From: Aphelenchoides besseyi
Lineage: Eukaryota; Nematoda; Chromadorea; Rhabditida; Aphelenchoididae
DNA: 64,000 nt
Assembly (NCBI GenBank): GCA_024699855.1
Contig: JAMPIQ010000002.1
Span: 2,914,001 to 2,978,000 of the forward strand
Reading direction: 5' to 3'
Shown here: positions 32,790 to 49,423 of the stretch, in pieces
Layout of the letters: each line of letters begins with the position of its first letter
Position numbering within the stretch: the stretch's first letter is position 1
The notes under the pieces: generated by a model
The model's input: only the letters and a program-made list of their open reading frames with translations
Told to the model about the DNA's origin: nothing
Databases searched by the model: none
Position numbers and translations under genes: made by a program

Positions 32790-33170
32790 TTAAGAAGGAC
32801 CCTTTTCGGGGGGGTCGACCGACGATTTACTTGTTTTAAATACATGTATCAACCAAGTTACACCAACTGAGATGACTATAGCAATAAACAAGCGCATCCA
32901 CCATGGCCATTCCTTCAAATAATCTCGATTGTATTCGAAATTTTAAAGCTCGGATTACATCTTTTAAGTTCCGACCGAAAAATTTCTAATTTTTGACTCA
33001 AAGTTTCTTAAATCCCACTTTGAACCCGATAAAACCGCAAAAAACTAGCCTGATTGTACTGCGGGGCACAAACCTCCTCCATAAGTGCACGCAACTGGGC
33101 CATTTGTTCCGGAGTGAATTCCCTGAAATAAGTGAAATCAGTAAACGTTCAATCGAAAATTGACTTACAT
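32790..33170 (-). CDS. Small membrane protein, family copy D (splicing uncertain)
   Basis: An exon beginning at about 33122 encodes MEFTPEQMAQLRALMEEVC if the ATG is split by an intron (AT at 33169-33170, G after the TTTCAG). It matches the first exon of copies A-C. A second open stretch (about 32917-32790) encodes a tryptophan-rich membrane span (EWPWWMRLFIAIVISVGVTW). No clean GT-AG intron joins the two in frame, so the model is incomplete. The last 11 codons run into the 3' end of the third Helitron on the opposite strand. Confidence 0.35.
32798..32833 (+). other. 3' terminal hairpin and CTTG of third Helitron
   Basis: GGACCC...GGGGGTC stem followed by TTTACTTG. Position and end sequence match the right copy (26073-26106). 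Confidence 0.6.
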
Positions 33171-34410
33171 TGTTCTTTTGACGATTGAGGAACGAGTTCA
33201 GAGCTGAAAGTAAAAGCGTTAAATTGATAAATCTAAATGTGAAAATATGGAAGACGCGAAAATAATCAAAAGCAAGATATAACGCAGTCAAAACAACAAA
33301 ATTCTCAGGCGATGACCATACTTTGTTCGCAGAAAACCAGCGAACGTCCGATTTTCGATATTTAGCGACAAACAAGTTTTAATTTTTGTTGATGATTTGG
33401 AAAATTTTTTTGTGTTCCCAACTTTGTAGATTGATGAATGGGGATCCAGAAAAGGTAAAAATTTTTGTTGTTTGAAGTCACTTTATCGATGAAATGGCTG
33501 TTCGTCGAAAATTACAGTAAGAGAAAAATGGACATGAACGGAAAACATTCGGTTTGGCCTTTTGTTGGCGTCGAGTTGATGGAAATTTTGCTGCTGATTT
33601 TCGCAGTTTTTGTGTCGACATAATTTGTTGATTTGCAATATCGCGTAATTGGTTTGATGCTGAAAAAAGTCACTCGTGGAGATCGTCCACTCTTATGAGG
33701 CATTGTGGGATGTCAACCACAGCTATTGGAAATCCACCCACAAAAAGAATGACTGTTGGACGTTAGTTGCCGATGAAATGAACGATGCACTATCCGACGA
33801 TCATTCTCTTTTTCTGATCCATAGTTTCTCCAGAATATTTGGCATTGTTGGTTGAGTTGACAACATTTACTGTTCTCATATAAATCAGTCTCGAGTTATG
33901 TCGACCAATCCAACGACACCAAGTAACATACAAAAAGACGAGTTGTCGAAAATTCAACATTTGGCACTAAGAACGAAGAGAAAACGTCAATAAAATGGCC
34001 AAAACTCAAACCCCGATATGCTAGCAAACACCGCCAAAATTGTCTTCGAATCAAAATCTTATTAGACCAATTTACGCGTAGTTTTTTACTTTAATAAACT
34101 ACCTGGTGCTCAACAATTTTATAAAATTGATTTCACACGTTTTCGTCCATTAATATAAAAGATATAACGTTTACCAAATTTTATGTGTTCGCGGGTAACA
34201 GCGAACAAAGTATGGTCATAGCCTCAAACCCGAGCGAAAAAAGACGCAACCGATCGCGACGGCTGCAAAGAGAAGACTGGCGTTTTGCTTCTCGAACAGA
34301 TTTTCTCATGCTTTGGGATTTCCTCTCTTTGAGCGTTTTTCGATCGGGTTTGAGAGTTTTGATTAATGCGCGTCGTGTTTATAAATTCAATTAATTTTTG
34401 TGTTTTCAGG
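33171..34410. other. Intergenic region
   Basis: AT-rich, with no domain-bearing open frame. A TATAAAA at 34154-34160 may serve copy A, whose start at 34411 follows a TTTTCAG acceptor. Confidence 0.45.
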
Positions 34411-34652
34411 ATGAAGTTCTCAGCTGAACAGCTAAATCAACTGCAGGAACTTTTTAGACAAGAATGCAAAAACGACTGGGTAAGTTGCAAAATTTGTTAT
34501 CTTTTACCATGTTTTAGGCTTCGAATTTCCTAAATATCTGGGCGGCAGTAATCTGCAGTTTATTTATCGGACATCTCTTAACCCATTGGTGTGACTCCGG
34601 CCGCAATCGCCGAAATCGTTATCTCGGTTGTCATGTTACTTTCTGCTGTTAA
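34411..34652 (+). CDS. Small membrane protein, family copy A
   Basis: Exons 34411-34479 and 34518-34652 give 67 residues. The first exon encodes an amphipathic helix MKFSAEQLNQLQELF plus QEC. The second encodes one membrane span (IWAAVICSLFIGHLL) and a basic tail (GRNRRNR). The exon/intron plan matches copy B exactly (phase 0). AATAAA follows the stop. No known family is recognised. It may be a nematode-specific single-pass protein. Confidence 0.6.
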
Positions 34653-35090
34653 CCCAATAAACGCAGCAACTTATTATTGGCGATCGACCGTATTTTAGTT
34701 AAGAATTTCTACTCATCTTTACGACTCAGACGAACCAGCAAAGCGATACGAATGCCAACACGAAGGCTGCTTAGCATCGTACGCGTACAAAGCAGGAAAA
34801 TACTGATTTTTCGGGTCGTTCACATTTTTGTGTTTGAGTTCACTAACTAATGGTTTCATTTTCAGGATGAGATTCACCGACGAGCAATTGCAACAGATGA
34901 GAAAATTGATGACGGAAGTCTGCCGTCCGGAGAAGGACAATGTAAGTTGTTCACTCACCCTTCGATAATGCCTTATTTTTCAGCTCGCTGTATTCTTGCA
35001 AGTAGAAGGTGTTCTCCTTCTTAGCGTAATTGGTGGCCAAATCATGGCCGTTTATACAGCTCGTTATTATCGCTAATTCTGTTATAATGT
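34630..35090 (+). repeat. Segmental duplication, unit 1
   Basis: Strongly similar to 36330-36800. Similarity begins sharply inside the last codons of copy A (GTCATGTTACTTTCTGCTG) and runs through copy B. Between genes both units keep an open stretch encoding YECQHEGCLASYAYKAGKY, half of a C2H2-like finger. Confidence 0.85.
34867..35076 (+). CDS. Small membrane protein, family copy B
   Basis: Exons 34867-34941 and 34984-35076 give 55 residues. It starts MRFTDEQLQQMRKLM with a conserved cysteine (EVC), then one membrane span (VEGVLLLSVIGGQIMAVY) and a short basic end (ARYYR). The ATG lies directly behind a TTTTCAG acceptor. It is convergent with the clp1 fragment on the other strand. Confidence 0.65.
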
Positions 35091-35164
35091 TGTTAAAATT
35101 GTTATTATACAATAAATGTTAAGACAATAAGGAATCAAAATCAGTTTATTAAAAACAAAATAAG

Positions 35165-36295
35165 TTAGATACGATGCAAGATGTCGTCAGTGAACAACAC
35201 TTCTGTCAAGACTCCGAGTCGACTTGCGATCGGTGGGTAAGCGGACAGAAGAACTTCAACGGTTCTCGACTCCGTGTTCACGTTTTTAATCAGAACAAAT
35301 CCAACGACATGATGTTTTATAATCGATGAAGATAAAGAGGAAACATCGCGAATAAGAGTGACAATCCGATTGTTCAATTCAGAAGTGTAGTTCACGTATT
35401 CAGTCTAAATATGTAGAATCAGATGAAGGAAGACGAATACCCACTCGTGTCTGATGTTCTTCGGACATCCCATAAGGTAGAAGAGAAGATGGAAGCGCTT
35501 CAACGCCGATCCTCGCTACTCGAAGCTCCAGTTTTTCGCGTGGACAATCGTAGGAGAACTCGTAAGCTTGAGGTCGATAGTTCATGTTCATCGTTCCGTA
35601 GAAATACTATGGCGCAGTGTGTATAATTGAAAAGAATCACTTACTCGATGTACCGTGTATTTCCGTGCTGTTCCTTCTTGTAGTGGACTTAAGGCCTCGA
35701 CACCTCCGGATTTCTGCATGTGAATGATTTTGATCGTGCTCGGTAGATCATTGCCGAGATCCGAATACATTCGCTCATGGTCGAGAACAACAACGTGAGT
35801 GACGTTGAACAATTTGGCTGCTTTAACTACCGAATCGTAGCTAAACAAAGACAAGAATATTGTTTGACATAGAAAGTCTTACTATTTTCCTTTATTCCAC
35901 GCGGTCGTATCGATCACAACACCACCTTTTCGAAAACGTGCGGTTTTTAGCTTTTTCTTGAACACTTCTGACATGTTCTCCAACATCAAATCGTAGAGCT
36001 TCTGATTGACTAATGGATCAAAATGTCCATACTAATTTCGAAAATAAACATAACAAACGCATTTAACTCACTGGATAAGCAAACGGAGTTGTTGTGTCGA
36101 ATCCGTTGACGAGATCAGTCAACTGCTCCACGAAAACCATCGAAATGCAAGTCGGCATAACACAGTTCTTAAACGATAAATGAGAACAGTTAACAGCGGA
36201 AGTGTACTTACTTGTCCAACATCCAAATCAACAAAAATTACGGGAGTTACATCGCGAACTGCGTAGTTGCATAGAATTTTGCATAACGTTGATTT
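35165..36295 (-). pseudogene. clp1: clp1 fragment (pre-mRNA cleavage/RNA 5'-kinase), 5' end lost
   Basis: Clp1 is the polynucleotide kinase subunit of the mRNA 3'-end cleavage factor. Exons 36295-36212, 36167-36072, 36031-35883, 35840-35645, 35606-35445 and 35404-35165 read in one frame. Seen motifs: KSTLCKILCNYAVR (end of the P-loop), FVDLDVGQ, GGVVIDTTAW, VVVLDHERMYSDL, SGGV, YFYGTM, LLPYGMS, and the C-terminal GFVLIKNVNTESRTVEVL. Immediately before KST the sequence reads EECR, not the GPxxxG of Clp1, and the N-terminal domain is absent. The break joins the segmental duplication starting at 36330. The frame is intact downstream, so the truncation is recent. A functional Clp1 must lie elsewhere. 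Confidence 0.85.
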
Positions 36296-36329
36296 GCGGC
36301 ACTCCTCTCAGATTGCCACCTAGTGGTTA

Positions 36330-36800
36330 GTCATGTTACTTTCTGCTGTTAACCCAATAAACGCGGCAACTTATTATTGGCGATCGATCGTATTTTAGTA
36401 AAGAATTTATACTCATCTTTACAACTCAAGCAAACCAGCAAAGCGATACGAATGCCAACACGAAGGCTGCTTAGCATCGTACGCGTACAAAGCCGGAAAA
36501 TACTGATTTTTCGAGTCGTTCACATTTCTGTGTTTGAGTTCACTAACTAATGGTTTTATTTTCAGCGATGCGGTTCAGCGACGAGTAAATAGCTCAAATG
36601 CGGAATTGATGCAGGAAATGTGTCGTTCAAAACAAGATCAGGTTAGTTAGTTATTTGGAGGGTTTCTGATTAATCTACTATTTTTCAGCTGAATATCTTG
36701 TTGCAAGTAGTAGGAATGCTGATACTGAGCGGAATAATTGGCTCCCTTTTCGCCGTTTGCGTGGACGGCCGTCGAAATCCTCGACGTCGCTAATTCTGTT
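36330..36800 (+). repeat. Segmental duplication, unit 2
   Basis: Second unit of the duplication also found at 34630-35090, joined on its left to the broken clp1. Confidence 0.85.
36568..36792 (+). pseudogene. Small membrane protein, family copy C, broken
   Basis: Starts MRFSDE, then TAA where copies A and B have CAG or CAA. About 20 bases later a one-base loss breaks the frame. Exon 2 (36689-36792) still encodes a membrane span (VVGMLILSGIIGSLFAV) and a basic end. Confidence 0.8.
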
Positions 36801-36932
36801 AGATTCTGTTAAACATTATTGTTACTTGTTAAATAAACGGTTTGTTGCTTGGAGTCTTTGTAGTGGATCATCGGAGCCCGAATCGTCGCTAAATGATTGT
36901 TGAAATCTATGTTCTTGTGTCGTTAGTTATCA

Positions 36933-38561
<1,629 letters not shown>

Positions 38562-38842
38562 CGCTCGCGATTCAATCAAACTTCAGACTTTGAGTTAAAA
38601 TCGAAAATTGATGACAAAAACGCTTGCCGTCAGCCGCAGTGAGTTGAACGGAATTCCGAGCCAATCGATTTTTGCAGACTCTTACACTGTGCTTTCTCTG
38701 TTGCACAACCACTTCGTTCAATGACACAACACTAGCGATTATCATTGGATATCAGTTTATTTATAAACACAATCATACAATAAACCCGTTTTCTCAACGT
38801 GCACGTAAAAGTGAATTGGAGATTAAGGACCACAGACGACCA

Positions 38843-41031
38843 TCAGATCGCAAATGTTTTTAGCAGAAACATTATTGCAGCGGATATTGCAGCACTCACT
38901 GAAAGCATTGAATCGTGAACTTCTGCTTTCAATAACCATGTTCATCGAATAGAAAATTTACCTGGTAGCGTTACAACCCACGACAAGACGATGTTTTTGA
39001 AGACTTTCCAGTCGATACCATCTCCCGACTTTACACATCCAACGGCAACTACCGCACCGACCTAAACCCCAAAAATTATCCAAATAATGAAAGGCAATAA
39101 ACCAAGGAATGTGTTGTGCTTATTGGTAGACCGCATTTAGAGGCGATCATAGCGGTTACAGCAGCACCAAACTCGATGGTAAATCCTCTGAAAAGAATTT
39201 GGTTGTTCTTTTGTTTTTTGTGAAAATAATGAGTCACAAATTCTATTTCAGAAAGAACTTACGAGCACGGATTGATGGAAGACATTCGTTCGCCAACAGT
39301 CTAAAACAAAAACAAATGAAGAGAAATTAAACGACATGCCCGAATGACGCGATGACCCAACAACCACAAGCCAACACCTAAAACAAACGAATAAGATTCA
39401 TATGAAAAATTCAATTCTACATGTTGCAAAAACGCCATACAAAAGCACCATTATCGGCGTTTGACCTTCTTGATTCACGCTCTTTGTGTGGTAGATAGAC
39501 AACAAAGCAGACAGTGGAGCAATAGCGTTGCTACAATATTCTTTTCATTTCTGATTACACGTCTATTATCCACCTTACGTCGTTTGCCCCCTACAAAAGA
39601 AAGCATCATTAGTTAAACATTTGCATGAACTTACATGAGCAAAACCAGCAAAACACGCCTAAATATGTTGTGTCTTTGAACTTAACAACAAAACTTCTTA
39701 CAGTAAACACTTGGACAGCACTAAACATTCGTAGCGTTTTTGGATCGTCATCTCGTTTCCGGTCAGGCAGCAACCATTGAATGAAACCTTTTGGAGCTAA
39801 ATTGAAAGGTAAACGGATGGTATCAGAATGGAGATTACAAGTGGAAAACTGTTGTGATGGTCGTCCTTTCAGTTGACTCAATTCAATTCCATCGGCTGTT
39901 TTGAATTGAGCAGAAGTAAAGAAAACTTCACTGTTCCGCTTGTCCATTGATTTAAATCCAAATTCATCTAATAAAGTCAAATAATCTTGGAATAACTATC
40001 TTTACACATACCATCCACAACGATTGTTGTTGCGCTTGATGAGACTGTAGCATTGATATCTTTGCCTAGAGTTTGCATGTTTGAAGTTTCATTTCGCTTT
40101 CTTACTGTAAATCCATTTCAACAAATACGGTGACAGAACGAAGAAGAATACAAGTGCACACACCAATCCCAATGTCAAACTGATCGAAAGAATAAGCCAC
40201 AGTGGAAGATTAGATAAATGCAAAACTAAAATTTTCAAGTTGAGTTTAGTCTACGTGCTTTGTTAGTTCACGTTCTGATCCATCGAAAAGAACTGCAAAT
40301 GCATTAAAAGCAATGCAGGCAAAATAGATGAACGGAAGTGTAACAATTCCAGCAGCTATAGGATTCTTCTAAATTTCAACGTTACATATTCAATATTCGT
40401 TGTGTTACTTTGCGCAAAACGAAATGATCGACTATCAGATACATGATGACTGAGACCGAGCCCGATAGAATTGGTGAAATGATCCACGATGAAGCAATCT
40501 TTGCAACACCACCCCATTGAATTCCGTCCACACCTCGTAGTAATAACGTAAAGCCTAAGGTCGCTCCCACTACAGAATGCGTGGTGGAAACGGGAGCTTT
40601 AAGTGCTGTTGCCAATCTAAAACATCAGAATTACGTTAAAAAACCTTTTCTTTAGTTACAAGAGCCAAACACTTGCACCACCAAGAATCGCTAACTGTCC
40701 GAGCATCAAAGATGTGGGATCATTTTCGTAGACTTTAAGGTCAACAATTGATTTTTTCATTGCATCCGAAACTCGCCAACCTTGAAAATTGTTCTTATCA
40801 TAAATTTAACCAACTACCATACTTACCAACCAACACTGCTCCGGCCAACTCAAAAATTGTTGCACAAATATACGCCGATCGAAGACTAAGAACTTTGCTT
40901 CCAACGGACGTTCCAAACGCATTACTGACGTCATTTGATCCCATTCCAAATCCAAGACAAAAAGATAACAATCCACCCAAAATCAATACCCATAGGTACT
41001 CGTCGTGAAGAATTGCGTAGAAATCAACCAT
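38843..41031 (-). CDS. Sodium-phosphate cotransporter, PiT/SLC20 family
   Basis: Plasma-membrane importer of inorganic phosphate. It starts MVDFYAILHDEY just behind a TTCAGCTTAG acceptor and ends FLLKTFAI. Both inverted PiT signatures are present: GMGSNDVSNAFGT in the N-terminal half and, across three exons, HGANDVSNAIAPL in the C-terminal half. Each half also has the partner motif PVSTTHSVVGA and PISTTHSLVGA. Hydrophobic spans include LILGGLLSFCLGF and WLILSISLTLGLVCALVFFF. A long central cytoplasmic loop (39609-40060) is polar, as in animal PiT proteins. About 13 exons, with one GC-AG intron after HRVIR. The frame is continuous across all junctions that I followed. Confidence 0.93.
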
Positions 41032-41951
41032 AGCTACTAAGCTGAACAGCGGAGTAATGAACACGTTCGATGTTCAATCGATCGATTAAATGAGCTGCTG
41101 AGGTTTGCAATGTACAACGAGGTGAGAGGAATAGGCGGAGTCCAACGATAAACCATCGATCGATGTCTGACGAGCGATGAGTGAGTAAGCTCGTAGCGCT
41201 CAAGCATCGATTCGTTTTGATTTTGTTTTGATCTCTTTTTTGACGAATGCAATAAGTTTTTAATCTCCCTTTTGAGTTCAAATTTGGAAGCACCGATTGT
41301 TACGTCAACAAACAACCGTCCATGAAGGGTTTTACGAGCTGTCGAAAATCAGTCGTCCGACTGTATTATGAGTCAACGGACGGTCAAATTTGACGTCAAA
41401 TTTGTTTGTCACGGAAAACCCTAAGTATTCAATGCGAATCTTTAGCAATGGCGTGGACAAGGAAGCTAATTTGCACAAAACAACGAACAAACGATTTCTC
41501 CGCGAAATACCTTCGACTGTAGAACGAGCGTTGGGCTTCTGGAATCCATTTGAATAGACGTTACGGTGAGAAGCCTGAAGAGGAGGTCGTAGACTGCGAA
41601 TGTTTATCAGTTCCGTGTTGCAACTTTACGATTTAGACCGCGCAAGCTAATCGATGCGGGGTTCCACTAAACAGCGGTCTGTTTGACTTTCGACTTTCCA
41701 GCGCAAACACAATCGATGACCGACAGTGACGTCGAATATTGGCTTTTGGTTTTCATGTCCGCATTTATCGATAACTGAGATTGCACAAAGTAAACAGTTC
41801 TTTCTTATCGAAGTACAAAAATAGTCGGTAGATAATCTTGGCGTTCATTTTAGCATTCGACTGTCACTTAATCGGTCAGTTCGATAATCTTCGTTTATTT
41901 GCCAATGAATTTACTCAACAAATATTGTAATTATAAGGCCATTTCAATGAT
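41032..41951. other. Intergenic region between two minus-strand genes
   Basis: Upstream region of the phosphate transporter. Short overlapping open frames at 41024-41315 have no domain. No RNA gene or repeat was recognised. Confidence 0.45.
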
Positions 41952-45364
<3,413 letters not shown>

Positions 45365-46680
45365 TCTTCTAAACCACACTCGGATAATCTTTTCGCTTCA
45401 GCCCCTCAGATACACGACATTTGAACAGGAAAAACGCATAAAAGAATCATGAGCTAAACATCGATGCCGTTGGAGAGTAAACAAAACTTTGAATTATTCT
45501 CTCCGCCAAAATGCCCGAAGCGAAATGTGCTGCCCATCAAATCGTGGGTTTCGACTCAGAACGAAAAGTAAAAAACGTTGAAAGACGAAGACCAAAAGCG
45601 TCCTGTAATCTCTCAAAGGACTTTGGTGGCAGTTCCGGAAGTTAACCGACCGAAACAACCAACGAACACGTTCAATTAAGTCGTTTTTAAATGTGATAGA
45701 CAGTTTAGATATGAAAGTTGGCACTAGAATAAACAATTACGATTGAGAGAACCAACTTCTTCGCGAAGCAAATTTCAACAATTCGTTTTGTTTATCGGCC
45801 TTTTAAACGGGTCGTGAAACGAAATGAACGGCACGTGTCGATCACAAGGGACCCCAACGAGCAGCTGGTCTCTCGACTCCTCAACTGTTCTCCTCATTAG
45901 ATCAACAGACCTCCGGCTACCATCTCAACGTTTCCAAACGCAATTGGAAACAGACGACCACTGTCAAATGCTCTGAAATCAGTTGCCGCCAGAAAACTCG
46001 TGTTATCAAGGCCATCAAATACAAATAAAAGGTCGAAGATTGACCTTGTGAAATGACAAATTAACTTTCCTACTTTTTGTCTTTTTTAGCAATTAATGTC
46101 AATGGTGTTAATTGAACAATTGAAATGCGTTGTTTTTGATTAGATGCTACTCGTTGAAATGTCGACATTATCGATTAGCGATGGGATTCCGCACATTTGT
46201 TCTACAACCCACAAATGACGTGATCGATTGCAGAAAACGTAATTTGATCTTCATGTTTGCAATTCATCTCAAAATATTTACGAGTTTGTTCAAAGTACAA
46301 TTCTTGATTCGTTTGTAGTTCTTAATCCGCTGACCATGACGACGCCGATTCAACCATCCACGAGTTAAGGTTGTGGAGAAAGTCACGTTTACAAACCTAA
46401 TGGATTTTTGCGAGTAATCAACTTTATCGTTAACGGCCATTAGACATGTGCACGCTGAACGATTACTTGGAATACGTAAGAATGAGTTTATTTGTGTGCT
46501 TTTTATCACAACGACAATCAACGGTTCCACGAAACAAACAAATCAATTGGGATATGAAAATTCAGGTCGGGTGTTGTCTTTTGCAACAAATTCGACGTTA
46601 AATACCGTAGCAGTTTTGCAAACATTCAGGCGAGAAACAACATAAATTACCACGAAGATAGCTCTTTGGAACTCGGTTGT
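45365..46680. other. Intergenic region
   Basis: About 1.3 kb with only short overlapping frames. No domain, repeat or RNA gene was seen. Confidence 0.45.
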
Positions 46681-47210
46681 GACATAACTGTGAAGCCAAG
46701 ATGGCGGTATCAGCAATATCACGGACGTTCATTCTAATGTAAAAACTTGGCTTGAAGCAAGGATGAGCCTAAAGTAAAAAAAGAACTTCGTGAGGCCTTC
46801 GATCAGTCTACCTGGTCCGCGTATGTACATGCTTTGAATAACGCCAACGCATTTGTTTCCATGCAATCGAAGTTTGGAGGTAACGTGGTACTTGGAACGG
46901 GCTCTTCCAAGTCGTTGAACATCAAGTTTGCTGTTGTGCAGTGGACCAAGAACAGTAAACCGATGATTGAAACGTAAGCAAACGGCATTCTTGATGTTCG
47001 TATTCGTTCAGAACTGCAGATAAGGTAAATACGTGCAGGTTTGACGCCGAGAACCGTAGACCGTGCTCTCTATTTATATGAACAAACCCAGTGGACTGTC
47101 CAACTGGGCGGAGAAGTTGGCGATGTGGAAATCGTGTTGTAGCCGCCCAAAATTCGTATGATGAACGTGTGGATTAAGTCCGAAGTAAACTCTCCAACAG
47201 TAAGCTGTTT
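46680..47210 (+). pseudogene. Possible decayed gene
   Basis: Plus-strand stretches look coding but do not join. LGCDITVKPRWRYQQYHGRS near 46675-46735 ends in a stop. KELREAFDQSTWSAYVHALN to SLNIKFAVVQWTKNSKPMIE runs 46783-46973. A frame-shifted ALYLYEQTQWTVQLGGEVG follows at about 47068-47125, with TAG at 47141 and further open codons beyond. The family is unknown. A competing minus-strand frame at 46803-46988 begins with a signal-peptide-like stretch; only one of the two can be real. Confidence 0.3.
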
Positions 47211-48387
47211 AGCAGGAAGATTTTTTTAGTTCAAAATCTTGAATTTACTAATGGACTCGACGCATACGTATCGTATTGAAACAAGACGTTAGCTGAAAAA
47301 TATTTTCATCAACAAATGAAAAAACATCCGATTTGGAATGTAAAAAAGCAAATGAGATTCACTGTGCTTCGCTTCTGAATTTAAATCTCGAGTTTTGGTA
47401 TCCATGGAAAAACAGCATGCTGTCATTGCAGCTCTTTTTTACTGTAAATCCAAAGACTTTGGACTTTGTAATCGCAACTCTCGTGCTTGGGTACGAAAGT
47501 TTCGTATGTAGTGTCGATACAAACGCTAGATCGCATTGTAATGTTCTTGATCGTTGGTTTTGTGTTAAACGTCACTGATGAAAACACGAACCTCCGCATT
47601 GCAACGTCAAAAAGTTATTAAAAGTCTCGTATACAGAATTCGAATTAGCATTCTCAACAATGACTATCCCCACTTGTCACATGGATTAGAACGTTTTCAT
47701 GGGCCCTTAGGGCAAAAAACGTTGTTAAGTCGAATGTACAGAAAAATTTATTGAACGAATTAGAAGCAAAGACAATGAATTCGCAGTTTTCATTTCACTG
47801 AATCAATCGTTTAAAAGCGATGTTGTTTTAGTTGAAATCAAGTCTTTCAACTGATTTCGATTGCTTTGCAGTTCATTCACATCGAGATAACCACTTTGCC
47901 TGTGCTCTGAAATCTCAGCAGGTGGTTGACGGTTCAAAATTTGAGGACGTCAAACGCAAATTCTTGTTCGTAATGGTCGTTGTAGTCATAAGCGTAGCTC
48001 AAAATTGTTCCTGTCACGTGAGCTATGAAGTATTGGCGGACATTGTTGAAGTCATAACTATTAATGAGTTTAAAATTGATTAAGAAATTGAAATTCACGA
48101 TATACGGTACGTTGTTCAACTGCGCTTTTCAACGATAACATTTTCGAGAACAATGACTGTTCAGAAAAAAGTGAGTAGTAAAAGCCGGTCACTAATGTTC
48201 TTTCATTTAGTTTTTCAATTTAAATTCATCTCTCACTTAATCGGATACTTTTTTATGCGTTTCAATGTGAATCGAAATAGAGAAGCGGACTTTGCAAATG
48301 TCGCTTGAAGCTACGGACGGTTTTGCCGTATCGAGATAGCCATTTCGTTTTGTTTGTTCTCGTTTCTGACACATTAAACTTGGCTTC
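47211..48387. other. Intergenic AT-rich region
   Basis: No recognisable gene. An 83-codon frame at 47832-48083 has a hydrophobic patch but no splice or start context that supports it. Confidence 0.4.
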
Positions 48388-49104
48388 ATGAAACGTTTCA
48401 ACTGCGCTTTCTGCTCTTCGAATCGAAACTCCACTTCGTATTCAGCAATGGACGAGGATGGAGGATCGGCGTACCGAACCTTCTGTGTTCACGTCAAGAA
48501 GATCATGAGCGTTATCTGCACTTGTGAGCTGTTGATTGTAATTTGGATGATGACATTGCGCAAGTTGAACACTCGAATGGTAGTCACTGTTGTTGCTTTT
48601 CAGATTCGGGAAGTATGACCGTTTGTCAGACGGTCAATGCGACCAATCAGATTTCGAACAGTCGAACTCCAAATCGTTTTGCGGTTTACGAAGAAAGCAC
48701 CTGTTCAACCTACTTGCTGTTTCTTTGTTTCTGCTTATGTCATGCCTTTGCTGACTGTATAACCCTAGTAAGTTCAACCAAAATGACAAGATGTAGATTT
48801 CCTTTAGGTTGCGATCTTCATGGAAAAATACAACCTAGTCATTCCACTACTCATTTTATTGACAACAAACATCTTAATCTCGAGTTTATTTCTTTTAAGT
48901 GCTACTGTGGCTTATTTCTTTTCGTCAGCCCACTACGATAGTTATTTTGTTGGGTTTGTTTTCATTCAGTTTACATTTCGTTTTTACGAATTTCTTTGCG
49001 CTCGAAAGTTGTACTGGTACTTTCAATGGTCAGCTGATGCTCGACATCTACCGCATTCGACGTTATTAAAAAACGACGATGAGGCAACGACCTTTCAGCT
49101 TTGA
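48388..49104 (+). CDS. Four-span membrane protein, LAPTM/tetraspan-like
   Basis: Exons 48388-48612, 48651-48767 and 48808-49104 total 639 nt, 212 residues. The N-terminus has a CAFC pair. Hydrophobic segments at about residues 42-72 (VICTCELLIVIWMM), 94-116 (TYLLFLCFCLCHAFADCIT), 123-151 (LVIPLLILLTTNILISSLFLL) and 155-176 give four spans and a soluble tail. The plan (short cytosolic ends, four spans, cysteines near the first) recalls lysosomal LAPTM-type and related nematode/insect tetraspan proteins. This is inferred from layout, not from a motif. Both introns are 38-40 bases and phase 0. Confidence 0.7.
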
Positions 49105-49361
49105 TTACACCGATCTTGTTGTACATATTTTCGAGTAATCTCGTTTGAACAGTAACAGTAAACCGTAAAGTCGATCGTATGTTTGCTTTATACTCAGCGC
49201 CTGAACTATTCGCTTAAAGTCCAATACAAACAATTGCGTACATTTAGGCGTGCACTCGACGATTGTTCTCCGGGATCACGTTAGTTGTTTACTTGTTATG
49301 TACGGAAATAACCTCTTCATCCAACTGGTCTATGACTCAATTCAGTTCACAACCTTTCGAG

Positions 49362-49369
49362 TATATAAA
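49362..49369 (+). promoter_or_regulatory. TATA box of small secreted-protein gene
   Basis: TATATAAA 55 bases before the first ATG at 49424. Confidence 0.6.
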
Positions 49370-49423
49370 CAAGTCATTTTTACTTTCACATCAAGTTGAA
49401 CACTTCATTCCAATCTCTACAAC

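Larger units (their letters stand above)
29473..32833 (+). mobile_element. Third Helitron, 5'-truncated
   Basis: Similarity to the other copies begins abruptly at 29473, inside the helicase domain. It continues through the UUCG hairpin (30759-30778), the OB-fold promoter (31470-31557), a diverged OB-fold gene and the terminal hairpin with CTTG (32833). The protease and Rep domains are absent, so it cannot move by itself. The 290 bases between it and the mariner element show no feature. Confidence 0.85.

Noticed and set aside
46803..46988. Minus-strand ORF with a signal-peptide-like start
   Set aside because: It is antisense to a longer plus-strand coding-like segment and has no splice sites or downstream continuation. 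Not excluded completely.
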